Assembly: GCF_937127095.1 (NCBI RefSeq)
Contig: NZ_CAKZLP010000084.1
Location: forward strand, 1-64,000
DNA from: an uncultured Amphritea sp.
GTDB taxonomy: Bacteria > Pseudomonadota > Gammaproteobacteria > Pseudomonadales > Balneatricaceae
Reading direction: 5' to 3'
Length of the DNA stretch: 64,000 nt
In this document: piece after piece, positions 43,403-52,711 of the stretch
How the letters are laid out: every line of letters starts with the position of its first letter
Numbering within the stretch: position 1 is the stretch's first letter
Translations under genes and position numbers: made by a program
Notes under the pieces: model-generated
Told to the model about the DNA's origin: nothing
The model's database searches: none
Seen by the model: only the letters and a program-made list of their open reading frames with translations

Positions 43403-46400
43403 ATGACAAAAACAACTGACCAGTGCCGTACCGAAATACGAGAGCACTACCTTGCGAATGAGACCCGGGTTATCCGTGGTCTGATGGCAAATGCACGTAT
43501 GACCGTAGACGATCGTCAACAGATCTCTGCGAATGCAGCGCAACTGGTAACTTCAGTTCGTAATGACAGTTCGCCTTCAATGATGGAAAAGTTTCTCGGT
43601 GAGTACGGTCTGACCACTAAAGAGGGTGTTGCCCTGATGTGTCTGGCTGAAGCACTGCTGCGTGTGCCTGATGCAATGACGATTGATGCTCTGATCGAAG
43701 ATAAAGTAGCGTCCGGTAACTGGGGCGGGCATCTGGGTAAATCTAAATCCTCTCTGGTGAACTCCTCTACCTGGGCGTTGTTGCTTACCGGAAAACTGAT
43801 TGCGCCAACCGAAGATAAGGGTGTAACACAGACATTGCGTGGCATGGTTAAGCGTCTGGGCGAGCCTGTTGTGCGCACCGCCGTGGGTCAGGCGATGAAA
43901 GAACTGGGTCGTCAGTTCGTCCTCGGCCGTACGATTGAGGAAGCGACTAAGAATGCCCGTAAACTGGAAAAACAGGGTTATTCCTACTCTTACGATATGC
44001 TCGGTGAAGCGGCCCGTACCGATGCTGATGCGCTGCGTTATCATCAGGCTTACAGTGTTGCGATTGGTAAGCTGACACCCGCGTGTATTCATTCTGATAT
44101 CCGTATGAATCCGGGTATCTCGGTAAAACTGTCTGCACTGCATGCCCGCTACGAGTTTGGTCAGAAAGAGCGGGTGATGAAAGAGTTGGTTCAGCGGACT
44201 ACCGCTTTGGCGCTGCAGGCCAAACAGGCCAACATGGGTTTTAATATTGATGCGGAAGAGCAGGATCGTCTGGATCTGTCTCTGGATGTCATCGAAGCGG
44301 TTTTGTCCGATGAAGCGCTGGCGGGCTGGGACGGCTTTGGTATCGTGGTGCAGGCGTTTGGCCCGCGCGCATCCTTTGTACTGGACTGGCTCTATGCCCT
44401 GGCGACCCGACTGGATCGTAAAATTATGGTGCGTCTGGTAAAAGGTGCCTATTGGGATGCTGAGATCAAGCGTTCTCAGGAGATGGGGCTGGAAGGCTTT
44501 CCGGTGTTCACCCGCAAGGTGAACTCTGATGTGTCTTATCTGTGCTGCGCTGAGAAGCTGTTGGCGATGACCGACCGTATCTACCCACAGTTTGCCACCC
44601 ATAACGCCCATTCAGTGTCAGGTATTTTGCATCTGGCACGAGATATTGATAACAAACAGTTTGAGTTTCAGCGTCTGCATGGCATGGGTGAGTCTCTGCA
44701 CGATACCGTGTTGAAAAGTGAAGGCACCCGTTGTCGCATTTACGCGCCCGTTGGCGCTCACCGTGATCTGCTGGCGTATCTTGTGCGTCGTCTGCTGGAA
44801 AACGGTGCTAACAGCTCCTTCGTTAACCAGATCGTTGATACCCGGATTAAACCGGAAGATATCGCCCGTGACCCATTAGCGGCAGTTGAAGCGATGGGAG
44901 ACAATATCAGCAGTACTGCCATCGCACGTCCGGTTAATCTGTTTGGTGAAAAGCGTAAAAATGCTAAGGGCTGGGATATTACCGATCCGGTGCAGATCGC
45001 TGAACTTGAAGCGCAGCAAGCTGCGTTTACTAAAGCTCAGTGGACCGCCGCGCCAATGGTCGCCGGTGGTTCGCAGAGCAGTCAAGCCGTTGAGGTCCAC
45101 AACCCTGCTATACCAGGAGATTGTGTCGGTCAGGTGGTCACTGCATCGCCTGAGGACATTGAAACGGCAATTGTTGCTGCACAACAGGGTTACCGCAGCT
45201 GGTCACAGAAAAGCGCGGCTGAGCGGGCAGCGACGCTGCGCACGTTTGCCGATCTGCTGGAACAGCATGCGCCGGAGTTGTTTACACTGGCCACCCGTGA
45301 AGCGGGTAAAACCCTGCGTGATGCGGTGGGTGAAGTACGTGAAGCGGTGGATTTTGCCCGCTTCTATGCCAATGAAGCCGAGCGTAATGAGTCTGCCGGG
45401 GAAGCGCGCGGCGTTATAACCTGTATCTCTCCGTGGAACTTCCCTCTGGCAATCTTCTCCGGCCAGGTTCTGGCTGCCATCGCAGCTGGTAATGCGGTGC
45501 TGGCTAAACCGGCAGATCAAACGCCTCTGATCGCTGCCCGTGCGGTTGAACTGATGCATGCAGCGGATATTCCTGCTGATGTGATCCAGTTGTTGCCGGG
45601 TAGTGGTGTGGCAGTGGGTGCGCCGCTGACCTCTGATAGCCGTGTCGCCGGTGTCTGCTTTACCGGATCGACGCTGACTGCTCAGCGGATCAACCGGGTA
45701 ATGGCTGAAAATATGGCGCCTGATGCGCCGCTGGTGGCTGAAACCGGTGGTATGAATGCGATGATTGTTGACTCTACTGCGCTGCCTGAGCAGGTGGTGC
45801 GTGATGTTCTGGCATCCTCATTCCAGAGTGCCGGTCAGCGCTGTTCTGCTCTGCGGGTTCTCTATCTGCAAAAAGATATTGCCGAAAACCTGTTGGAGAT
45901 GTTGTTCGGGGCGATGGATGAGTTACGTTTGGGTAACCCTGCACTGCTGAGCACCGATGTTGGGCCGGTTATTGATGAGGCGGCAAAAGCCAAGATTGAA
46001 GCGCATTGTGCCAAGTATGAGGCGAAAGGCCTTGTATTAAAGTCTCTGGTGGCCCCTGAAGAGGGACTATTTGTTGCGCCTACCGTGATTAAACTGGACA
46101 GCATTGCTGAACTGGAAGAGGAGATCTTCGGGCCGGTTCTGCATGTGGTCACCTTCGAAGCGGGTAATATTAACAAAGTTGTTGATGCCATCAATGCTAC
46201 CGGTTATGGCCTGACCTTTGGTTTGCATACCCGGGTTGATACGCGGGTTGCTCAGATCTGTAACCGGATCAAAGTGGGTAATATCTATGTTAACCGCAAC
46301 CAGATCGGTGCGATTGTCGGCTCCCAGCCATTTGGTGGTGAAGGCTTGTCGGGTACCGGTCCTAAAGCGGGTGGTCCTGAGTATGTGAAACGCTTTATGC

Positions 46401-47026
46401 AGCTTGAGTCCAGTCAGTCAGTTGCGTCTGATCTGATTGCCGCTGTTGGAAGCAACGCGCTGCAACAGGCGATTGATGGTCTGAATAGCAGTAAATGGGC
46501 AATCGATAACGGCAAGATTGAAAAGCTGAAAAAGCTGTTTACTACAACTGACATTGACTTCTCTACGTTGCAGCATGATGCACAGCCAATGCCCGGTCCA
46601 ACCGGTGAGTTGAACCTGCTTTCCACCCATGCTCGCGGTACCGTTCTCTGTCTGGGACCCGATCTGACAACAGCAATGCGTCATGCCGTGTTGGCTCTGT
46701 CTCAGGGTAATGCTGTGGTTGTGGTGGCGCCCGGTGCTGAAGCTGAGTGTCAGGCCGCGATTGCTGAAGGTCTGCCGCTTAAGGCGATCAGTGGACTGTT
46801 GCAGGCGGACGCGTTGACTAAGGCTACTGGTTTTGCTGCGGTGGCAAGTTGTGCTGAGCAGGCTATTTTACAGGCCTATCGGGTTGCTCTGGCGTCTCGT
46901 GAAGGAGTTTTGTTGCCGCTGATTACTGAGCGCAGTGCGTCGGAACGCTTCACTCTCGAACGTCACCTCTGTATCGATACGACGGCTGCCGGTGGTAATG
47001 CCAGTCTGATCGCTGCATCAGAGTAA
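43403..47026 (+). CDS. putA: Bifunctional proline dehydrogenase / delta-1-pyrroline-5-carboxylate dehydrogenase PutA
   Basis: 1207 residues. It converts proline to glutamate in two steps with substrate channelling. The PRODH barrel (about 190-480) shows INPGISVKLSALHARYE-type substrate residues, MVRLVKGAYWDAEIKRSQ and FATHNAHSV. The P5C dehydrogenase (about 590-1020) shows CISPWNFPLAIFSGQ, FTGSTLTAQRI, AETGGMNAMIVDSTA and the catalytic cysteine in FQSAGQRCSALRVLY (about residue 814). A C-terminal lid-like domain follows. The N-terminal ribbon-helix-helix of E. coli PutA is missing, so it cannot autoregulate; the nearby Lrp protein probably does. RBS aaaggtggaactATG. Confidence 0.96.
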   Translation: MTKTTDQCRTEIREHYLANETRVIRGLMANARMTVDDRQQISANAAQLVTSVRNDSSPSMMEKFLGEYGLTTKEGVALMCLAEALLRVPDAMTIDALIEDKVASGNWGGHLGKSKSSLVNSSTWALLLTGKLIAPTEDKGVTQTLRGMVKRLGEPVVRTAVGQAMKELGRQFVLGRTIEEATKNARKLEKQGYSYSYDMLGEAARTDADALRYHQAYSVAIGKLTPACIHSDIRMNPGISVKLSALHARYEFGQKERVMKELVQRTTALALQAKQANMGFNIDAEEQDRLDLSLDVIEAVLSDEALAGWDGFGIVVQAFGPRASFVLDWLYALATRLDRKIMVRLVKGAYWDAEIKRSQEMGLEGFPVFTRKVNSDVSYLCCAEKLLAMTDRIYPQFATHNAHSVSGILHLARDIDNKQFEFQRLHGMGESLHDTVLKSEGTRCRIYAPVGAHRDLLAYLVRRLLENGANSSFVNQIVDTRIKPEDIARDPLAAVEAMGDNISSTAIARPVNLFGEKRKNAKGWDITDPVQIAELEAQQAAFTKAQWTAAPMVAGGSQSSQAVEVHNPAIPGDCVGQVVTASPEDIETAIVAAQQGYRSWSQKSAAERAATLRTFADLLEQHAPELFTLATREAGKTLRDAVGEVREAVDFARFYANEAERNESAGEARGVITCISPWNFPLAIFSGQVLAAIAAGNAVLAKPADQTPLIAARAVELMHAADIPADVIQLLPGSGVAVGAPLTSDSRVAGVCFTGSTLTAQRINRVMAENMAPDAPLVAETGGMNAMIVDSTALPEQVVRDVLASSFQSAGQRCSALRVLYLQKDIAENLLEMLFGAMDELRLGNPALLSTDVGPVIDEAAKAKIEAHCAKYEAKGLVLKSLVAPEEGLFVAPTVIKLDSIAELEEEIFGPVLHVVTFEAGNINKVVDAINATGYGLTFGLHTRVDTRVAQICNRIKVGNIYVNRNQIGAIVGSQPFGGEGLSGTGPKAGGPEYVKRFMQLESSQSVASDLIAAVGSNALQQAIDGLNSSKWAIDNGKIEKLKKLFTTTDIDFSTLQHDAQPMPGPTGELNLLSTHARGTVLCLGPDLTTAMRHAVLALSQGNAVVVVAPGAEAECQAAIAEGLPLKAISGLLQADALTKATGFAAVASCAEQAILQAYRVALASREGVLLPLITERSASERFTLERHLCIDTTAAGGNASLIAASE

Positions 47027-47090
47027 TTTCACCCATCGAGAGTCGTCCTCAGGAGAGGTAACTTGGCGGAGAATGCTGAGTTACCTTTTT

Positions 47091-47140
47091 CTCACAGTGC
47101 TTCTCTCACAGTGCTTCTCTCACAATACCTTATCTCACAA
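47091..47140 (+). repeat. 14-bp tandem repeat downstream of putA
   Basis: ctcacagtgcttct occurs twice in a row (47091 and 47105), followed by diverged copies ctcacaatacctta and ctcacaatct. It lies 65 bases after the putA stop. Confidence 0.7.
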
Positions 47141-47202
47141 TCTTTCCTCCGCGGGATTGTTTGTCAGTCGGAATAGTGTGTTTCTATCACCGGCATTTTC
47201 AG

Positions 47203-47227
47203 ACCCTCCACCCGGAGGGTTTTTTTT
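47203..47227 (+). terminator. Rho-independent terminator of putA
   Basis: accctcc and ggagggt form a perfect 7-bp stem around accc, with eight T after it, about 175 bases after the putA stop and beyond the tandem repeats. Confidence 0.85.
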
Positions 47228-47431
47228 ATCTTTTATTTGTGAGTAAATGCCTTAAAGACCGTGATTGACTAGGCTAGAGTGTTATCCGTTTTACCCTTAT
47301 CTAATACGACTGAATTAGCAAAGATGTTTAGCGAATGTTACTGGTATGGTGATGCTGATTAAGCAATACTATTGCTTATATCTGGGTAGTGCGTATTCGA
47401 AATATGCGGGTTGTACAACAAGGAGTCAGTT
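47228..47431. other. Intergenic region before the EAL-domain gene
   Basis: Together with the repeat and terminator it completes a gap of about 400 bases after putA. It is AT-rich near 47230-47400 and presumably holds the promoter of the EAL gene; no boxes could be assigned with confidence. Confidence 0.4.
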
Positions 47432-49063
47432 GTGAGTGTAATCAAAGGGTCGACCAGTGATTTTCTGCATAATAATGTCAAAGTGTTTCGCTCCCGGGTG
47501 TCAAAAACCGCCTGGCAGGGAATATTCATTGCTGTCATCGCATTGATTGTAGCGACGCTTACGGTGGCCTATATAGAGCATGGCGATATTAGTACTGCCA
47601 GTTTGATTGACGTGCAGAAAACTAATTTTGCGCTTTGGGTTTTAGATATAGTGCCCTTTATTTTCGCCTTCTGGGGGCAGTACTCCAGCACCGTTCTCGC
47701 CTATGAAGCCAGCGCCATGGTGATGGACCAGACCCAGGCGTTGCGTGATAAAGCGGATACCTTTGAAAAACAGGCCCGCCATAGTATTACCCACGATCTG
47801 CTCACCGATATGCCCAACAAAGAGCTGTTCTATGACCGGGTCGAGCAACAGATCGTTTCACCCCGCGGGAAAAGTATGTTTTCCGTGTTAATGATTGAAG
47901 TTGCTAACTATAAAGAGATTAGTGACACTCTGGGGCGTAATAGCAGCGATAGTCTGATCAAGCAGGTCGCGGTGCGGCTGGAAAGCGCATTCCCCTCTCC
48001 CTATACCATCGCCCGGCTGGAAAATAATACGTTCAGTATGCTAATCAGTGATAACCTCGCGGACAAAGCGGTGCTAGAGCTGGCTGAAAGTGTTCACCGG
48101 GTACTGCATGATGTTTTCTATGTTGAGCAGGTAAAACTGACCGCTCAGGCTAATATTGGCATTGTCCACTTCCCGCAGCACGGTACTGATGTTGATACTC
48201 TGGTGCAGCGTGCCGGTATTGCGCTCTATATGGCGCAGAACTCTAATAAAGGCTGTGCGGTCTATGATTCATCTTTTGATGCTCGCAGTCCGAAACAGTT
48301 AACGCTGATGAGCGAGCTTCATCACGCGATTGAAAATCGGGAACTGGAGCTCTTTTATCAACCTAAAATTCGGGTGGCAGACGGTACTTTAAGCGGAGTG
48401 GAAGCGTTAGTGCGTTGGAACCATCCGAAACATGGTCTGCTCTATCCGGATCAGTTTATCCCTTTAATGGAGCGAAGCCGGTTGATCCAGGGATTAACGC
48501 TTTGGGTGATTCAGGAGGGCTTTACCCAGTGCGCACAGTGGCACGAGCAGGGGTTAGATATTATTGTATCGATCAATCTGTCTGCGAAAGATCTGAATAA
48601 TCCTGAACTACCGGATCTTATCTCCGGCATAAAAGGGGCGACGGGTATCAATCCCAAATGGATAACGCTGGAGATAACTGAGAGCTCGATTATGACTGAC
48701 CCCGATGCGGCAATGCAGGTTATTAATCGTATCCATGATATGGGTTTTCAGTTCTCCATCGATGACTATGGTACCGGCTATTCGTCACTCTCCTATCTGA
48801 AACGCTTGCCTCTGAAAGAACTTAAAATCGACCGTTCGTTTGTGTCTGATCTTTTACAGGATGAAAGTGATGCTGTGATTGTAAATGCGACCATTAATCT
48901 GGCCCATAACCTCGGACTTGAAGTGACAGCAGAGGGTGTTGAAGACCCGCAAACCCTCGAGTTGCTTAAGCAAGAGGGCTGTGATCTGGCGCAGGGGTTT
49001 CTGTTGGGTAAGCCGATGCCGGAAGCGGAGTTTACCCAATGGTGTCGTGAGCGCAACCCATGA
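47432..49063 (+). CDS. Membrane-anchored degenerate-GGDEF / EAL protein, probable c-di-GMP phosphodiesterase
   Basis: 543 residues. Two transmembrane helices (about 25-45 and 65-85) precede a GGDEF-fold domain (about 125-270) whose signature is ENNTF instead of GGDEF, so it cannot make c-di-GMP. The EAL domain (about 290-535) has all catalytic elements: EALVRW, the Asn in SINLSAKDL, LEITESSIM, IDDYGTGYSSLSYL, LKIDRSFV, TAEGVED and QGFLLGKPMP. Phosphodiesterase activity is expected, with the dead domain perhaps binding GTP as a regulator. The GTG at 47432 has AAGGAG six bases upstream and is preferred over the in-frame TTG at 47411. Confidence 0.88.
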   Translation: MSVIKGSTSDFLHNNVKVFRSRVSKTAWQGIFIAVIALIVATLTVAYIEHGDISTASLIDVQKTNFALWVLDIVPFIFAFWGQYSSTVLAYEASAMVMDQTQALRDKADTFEKQARHSITHDLLTDMPNKELFYDRVEQQIVSPRGKSMFSVLMIEVANYKEISDTLGRNSSDSLIKQVAVRLESAFPSPYTIARLENNTFSMLISDNLADKAVLELAESVHRVLHDVFYVEQVKLTAQANIGIVHFPQHGTDVDTLVQRAGIALYMAQNSNKGCAVYDSSFDARSPKQLTLMSELHHAIENRELELFYQPKIRVADGTLSGVEALVRWNHPKHGLLYPDQFIPLMERSRLIQGLTLWVIQEGFTQCAQWHEQGLDIIVSINLSAKDLNNPELPDLISGIKGATGINPKWITLEITESSIMTDPDAAMQVINRIHDMGFQFSIDDYGTGYSSLSYLKRLPLKELKIDRSFVSDLLQDESDAVIVNATINLAHNLGLEVTAEGVEDPQTLELLKQEGCDLAQGFLLGKPMPEAEFTQWCRERNP

Positions 49064-49086
49064 TCATCTGGGTTGTCTGAAAGGGC

Positions 49087-49845
49087 TTAACCGACAATAT
49101 CCAGCTCCCGCTGTTTAAACTTTACTCCACGCTGTTCTGCCAATTCTCTGCAGGCGTTAATATCAACGCCTTCCAGCCCGTTAATTGCACTGGCACTGAC
49201 ATCGCTAATATATTCAGGCGCCAGCGCCACAAATTCCAGCATCGCAGTATATGAATCCTTGAGTGCGGGTTGACAGTGACGCTGATAGACCGCTTCATTT
49301 TGCGCGTTAAGCGAGATCGACAGCGCGTCAATGCATTCGCTCAGTTCGGGTAAAATATTGCGTTTATTTACCAGATTTCCTAAGCCGTCTGTATTCAGTC
49401 GGGTTTTACCCCCGTTATCTTTTATCCAGTGGGCAATTTCCAGGAGCGGTTTCAGCCGTAGCGTGGGCTCGCCGTAACCACAGAAAACAACGCAGTCGTA
49501 GCGGCTGGGATCACCGATCAGATCGATAATCTGTTGCGCCGGAGGCCTGACTTCAAGGGCAAGATCATAGCCTTTCACCTCAGTGCTGCCATTATGCTTG
49601 GGACAAAACTGGCAGGCCAGGGTGCAGCGGTCGGTTAGATTGATATAGAGATTGTTTTCGATCTGATAGACCAGAGTTTCATCGGCCGGCGTCGCCTTCA
49701 ACTGATGCGGCTGGTTGGGCTTTATCTGCTCAGCAGCCGGGTTCTCAGGTGAGTCTTGTTCTGATGAGCTCTGTTCTGATGAGCTTTGTTCAGCTAAGCC
49801 GTGTTCAGAAGAGCAGTGTTCAGAAGAACGCTTCAAAGAATGCAT
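49087..49845 (-). CDS. TatD-associated radical SAM protein with repetitive N-terminal extension
   Basis: 252 residues. The radical SAM cluster motif is CTLACQFC (Cys74, Cys78, Cys81) after NLYINLTDR, then VVFCGYGEPTLRLKPLLEI and KTRLNTDGLGN, as in the TatD-associated radical SAM family. Those proteins normally start a few residues before the NLYINLT element; here about 57 extra residues rich in Ser, Glu and Gln come first, made of degenerate SSEQ/SSEH units. No tatD gene is adjacent. Substrate unknown; a role with tRNA or peptide modification is not shown. No good RBS precedes the ATG, so a start within the extension is possible. Confidence 0.78.
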   Translation of the reverse strand: MHSLKRSSEHCSSEHGLAEQSSSEQSSSEQDSPENPAAEQIKPNQPHQLKATPADETLVYQIENNLYINLTDRCTLACQFCPKHNGSTEVKGYDLALEVRPPAQQIIDLIGDPSRYDCVVFCGYGEPTLRLKPLLEIAHWIKDNGGKTRLNTDGLGNLVNKRNILPELSECIDALSISLNAQNEAVYQRHCQPALKDSYTAMLEFVALAPEYISDVSASAINGLEGVDINACRELAEQRGVKFKQRELDIVG

Positions 49846-49972
49846 GAATTGATCCGCAATAAATTAGGCTGTTGAGAATAACACAACTGACCTTATCAGA
49901 GCTGATGAGGGTCAAGTTGCCAGCATTCAGTAGCATATTCATCAATTATTCACTTTCATATCAGATACTCCG

Positions 49973-49996
49973 CATATATGATTAAACATATATATG
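49973..49996. promoter_or_regulatory. AT-rich inverted repeat, possible ArsR operator
   Basis: catatatg, six bases, then catatatatg: two self-complementary halves just before the arsR start codon, about 20 bases upstream. ArsR-family sites are AT-rich dyads in this position. Assignment is by position only. Confidence 0.45.
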
Positions 49997-50014
49997 GTTT
50001 TGGTTATATTTATT

Positions 50015-50359
50015 ATGAGCCCTGTTAGCCTTTTTAAATGTCTTGCCGATGAAACCCGGCTTAAATCCGTACTGCTTATCAAGCAGCAAAAAGAGTTGTG
50101 CGTCTGTGAGCTGATAACCGCTCTGGACCTGAGTCAGCCTAAAGTCTCCCGTCATCTGGCGCAGCTGAAAAAAATGGGTCTGCTGACCGATCGACGCCAG
50201 GGACAGTGGGTTTTTTACCGCATAAATCCTGATCTTCCAGCTTGGTGCAGGAATGTGCTTTGGGAAACCTCAGTCACAAATAGTGACTATCTGGAAGCCG
50301 AAAAACAGCGATTAAAACAGATGGGCGACCGCCCGGGCCGTAGTCAAAAATTCTGCTAA
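50015..50359 (+). CDS. arsR: ArsR-family arsenic-responsive repressor
   Basis: 114 residues. Starts SPVSLFKCLADETRLKSVLL, the ArsR N-terminal helix. The metal-binding motif ELCVCEL (Cys29, Cys31) matches the As(III) site of ArsR repressors, followed by the recognition helix SQPKVSRHLAQLKKMGLL and the wing RRQGQWVFYRI. No clear Shine-Dalgarno precedes this ATG; an in-frame start at 49994 is possible but would add seven hydrophobic residues. It opens an operon with a permease, a redox protein, GAPDH and ArsJ, so arsenic induction of all five is expected. Confidence 0.88.
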   Translation: MSPVSLFKCLADETRLKSVLLIKQQKELCVCELITALDLSQPKVSRHLAQLKKMGLLTDRRQGQWVFYRINPDLPAWCRNVLWETSVTNSDYLEAEKQRLKQMGDRPGRSQKFC

Positions 50360-50374
50360 GCAGAAGGGGGCATC

Positions 50375-51364
50375 ATGTTTGAGATATTTACCCGGTTAGC
50401 CGACTGGCTGATCTACGATCTCGCTGGCCTGTCAGCAGATACAAAAATGGGTCAGGCGCTGCATTTTTTTGTCGAGGATACGACGAAAATCTTCGTGCTT
50501 CTGGTGGTGATGATCTACCTGATTGCGTTGATCCGGGCCTCTCTGAATGTTGAGCGGGTACGGGACTTTCTGGCAGGAAAACATCGCGGCGCGGGTTATC
50601 TGATGGGCGCCAGCTTTGGCGCGGTCACACCCTTTTGTTCCTGTTCCAGTATTCCGGTTTTTCTGGGGTTTACCTCGGCGGGTATTCCGGTGGGGATCAC
50701 CATGGCTTTTCTGCTCACATCGCCGCTGATCAACGAAGTCGCCGTGTTGTTGCTATTAAGTCTGCTGGGGTGGAAATTTACCGTTGTCTATATTCTCGTA
50801 GGCATGGCTGTGGGGATTGCCGGAGGCTTTTTTCTCGATGCAATCAAGGCTGAGCGCTGGTTGCAGTCATTTGCGGCAAAGGCTCTGGAACGGGGCAAAC
50901 AGAATGGCCCGGTGGGTCCTGCTGCCGCTGAGAGCATGTCGATGGCTGAACGGCACCAGTTCGCCCGGGGTGAAACGCTGGAGATCTTTGGCCGGGTATG
51001 GAAGTGGGTGATTATCGGTGTAGGTCTGGGGGCTGCGTTGCATGGCTTTGTCCCGGATGGCTGGATAGAGGCGAACCTGGGGGATGGTCAGTGGTGGACA
51101 GTGCCCGCCGCGGTGCTGATGGGCATTCCGTTGTATTCAAATGCGACCGGAGTGATTCCGGTGATGGAGAGCCTGATCAACAATGGCTTGCCGGTAGGGA
51201 CCACCCTGGCATTCTGTATGAGTACAGTGGCAGCCAGTTTTCCAGAATTTATATTGCTGAAACAGGTGATGCAGTGGCGTTTACTGGCAATTCTGTTTGC
51301 CATGCTGTTGTTCGCATTTACCCTGATCGGCTGGATCTTTAATTTTCTTTTTCCGGTTCTGTAA
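50375..51364 (+). CDS. DUF318-family permease (ArsP / SO_0444-like efflux)
   Basis: 329 residues, about eight to ten transmembrane helices. The family signature TPFCSCSSIPVFLGFTSAGI lies near residue 90, with the vicinal cysteines thought to handle thiophilic metalloids, and LLTSPLINEVAVLLLLSLL follows. A second half repeats the theme (GIPLYSNATGVIPVMESL). ArsP members export trivalent organoarsenicals; other DUF318 members are linked to Cu or Zn. Placement between arsR and gapdh/arsJ supports arsenic. It begins 15 bases after arsR with a weak RBS (aagggggcatcATG). Confidence 0.83.
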   Translation: MFEIFTRLADWLIYDLAGLSADTKMGQALHFFVEDTTKIFVLLVVMIYLIALIRASLNVERVRDFLAGKHRGAGYLMGASFGAVTPFCSCSSIPVFLGFTSAGIPVGITMAFLLTSPLINEVAVLLLLSLLGWKFTVVYILVGMAVGIAGGFFLDAIKAERWLQSFAAKALERGKQNGPVGPAAAESMSMAERHQFARGETLEIFGRVWKWVIIGVGLGAALHGFVPDGWIEANLGDGQWWTVPAAVLMGIPLYSNATGVIPVMESLINNGLPVGTTLAFCMSTVAASFPEFILLKQVMQWRLLAILFAMLLFAFTLIGWIFNFLFPVL

Positions 51365-51400
51365 TTTAAACAGAGCCTGATGAAAACCAAGGAGCATGTG

Positions 51401-51637
51401 ATGAAAACCATCAAAGTGTTGGGCAGTGGTTGTACTAAGTGCAGCAAAACCGCAGAGCTGATAGAAAAGCTGGCGGCGGAGCTGGGAGTTGACGCGACTG
51501 TTGTGAAAGAGACTGATGTTCAGGTGATTATGGGTTATGGCGTCATGCGCACACCGGCCGTGGTGATCGATGAAGAGTTGGTACATAGCGGCGGAATTCC
51601 GACTCAGACTGAAGTTACCGGCTGGCTGCAACAGTAA
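51401..51637 (+). CDS. Redox-active disulfide / thioredoxin-like small protein
   Basis: 78 residues of the small thioredoxin family that accompanies DUF318 permeases. CTKC (Cys11, Cys14) lies after the first strand (IKVLGSG), and a cis-proline segment RTPAVVIDEELVHSGGIPT is seen. ATG at 51401 has AAGGAG six bases upstream; an in-frame ATG at 51380 is less likely. It may reduce metalloid-thiol intermediates or the permease cysteines. The link is known as a recurrent gene pair, and the exact function is unproven. Confidence 0.85.
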   Translation: MKTIKVLGSGCTKCSKTAELIEKLAAELGVDATVVKETDVQVIMGYGVMRTPAVVIDEELVHSGGIPTQTEVTGWLQQ

Positions 51638-51697
51638 ATATTCAGCTATAGAACATTTAACTGACTATATCAGGTCATTGATAAGGGGCTTATACAG

Positions 51698-52702
51698 GTG
51701 GCAATCAAAGTAGGTATTAACGGCTTTGGCCGAATGGGACGACTGGCGTTGCGGGCAGCCTGGGGGTGGCCGGAACTTGAATTTGTGCAGATCAATGATC
51801 CAGCGGGCGATGCCGCGACGCTGGCGCACCTGCTGAACTTCGACTCCGTCCACGGTATCTGGACGTTTGCAGCTAAGTCTGAAGGTGATCGGATAGTGAT
51901 CGGGGACCGGTCGATACTCTGTACTCGAAACAGAGCGATTGAAGACACTGACTGGTCCGGTTGCGATATCGTCATTGAGGCCTCCGGGGCGATGAAAAGC
52001 AAAGCAAAGTTACAGCCCTATCTGGACCAGGGGGTTAAGCGGGTGGTCGTTACCGCGCCGGTGAAAGAGGAGGGGGTGCTGAACATCGTTATGGGGGTTA
52101 ACCATCACCTCTATGATAAAGCGATCCATCCCATTGTCACCGCCGCATCCTGCACCACCAACTGTCTGGCGCCAGCCGTAAAGGTGATCCACGAAGCGCT
52201 GGGTATAAAGCATGGCTCGATGACCACGATTCACGATATTACCAATACTCAGACTATTCTCGATGCGCCCCATAAAGATTTGCGCCGGGCACGGGCCTGT
52301 GGCAGTAGCCTTATTCCGACAACCACCGGTTCAGCAACGGCGATTACCCATATTTTCCCCGAACTGAAAGGTAAGCTGAACGGTCATGCGATACGGGTGC
52401 CGCTGGCCAACGCCTCAATCACTGACTGTGTTTTTGAGTTGCAGCGCGCTACCACCGTCGACGAAGTTAACCGGTTATTGAAACAGGCGGCAGAGACAGA
52501 GTTGCAGGGGATTCTTGGCTATGAGGAACGCCCGCTGGTGTCGGTTGATTATAAAACCGACCCCCGTTCCTGTATCGTCGATGCCCTGTCGACGATGGTG
52601 GTCAATGATACCCAGCTGAAGCTCTACCTCTGGTATGACAATGAGTGGGGCTATGCTAACCGTACCGTTGAACTGGTGCGGATGGTCGCAGCACAGGAAT
52701 AG
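51698..52702 (+). CDS. Arsenic-operon glyceraldehyde-3-phosphate dehydrogenase (ArsJ-associated)
   Basis: 334 residues. NAD-binding N-terminus KVGINGFGRMGRLALRA, the catalytic cysteine in TAASCTTNCLAPAVKVI (about 152) and the inorganic-phosphate region GSATAITHIFPELKGK are all present; the C-terminal YDNEWGYANR is universal to GAPDH. In arsJ operons this enzyme joins arsenate to glyceraldehyde-3-phosphate, giving unstable 1-arseno-3-phosphoglycerate that ArsJ exports. Start is GTG. It is followed after 9 bases by arsJ. Confidence 0.92.
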   Translation: MAIKVGINGFGRMGRLALRAAWGWPELEFVQINDPAGDAATLAHLLNFDSVHGIWTFAAKSEGDRIVIGDRSILCTRNRAIEDTDWSGCDIVIEASGAMKSKAKLQPYLDQGVKRVVVTAPVKEEGVLNIVMGVNHHLYDKAIHPIVTAASCTTNCLAPAVKVIHEALGIKHGSMTTIHDITNTQTILDAPHKDLRRARACGSSLIPTTTGSATAITHIFPELKGKLNGHAIRVPLANASITDCVFELQRATTVDEVNRLLKQAAETELQGILGYEERPLVSVDYKTDPRSCIVDALSTMVVNDTQLKLYLWYDNEWGYANRTVELVRMVAAQE

Positions 52703-52711
52703 GATTATCAC

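Noticed and set aside
43265..43543. 92-codon minus-strand frame across the putA start
   Set aside because: Overlaps the PutA N-terminus and its promoter region, without RBS or recognisable sequence.
43577..44611. 344-codon frame on the minus strand inside putA
   Set aside because: It lies wholly antisense to a clear PutA coding region, has no recognisable domain and no RBS; it is a shadow of PutA codon use.
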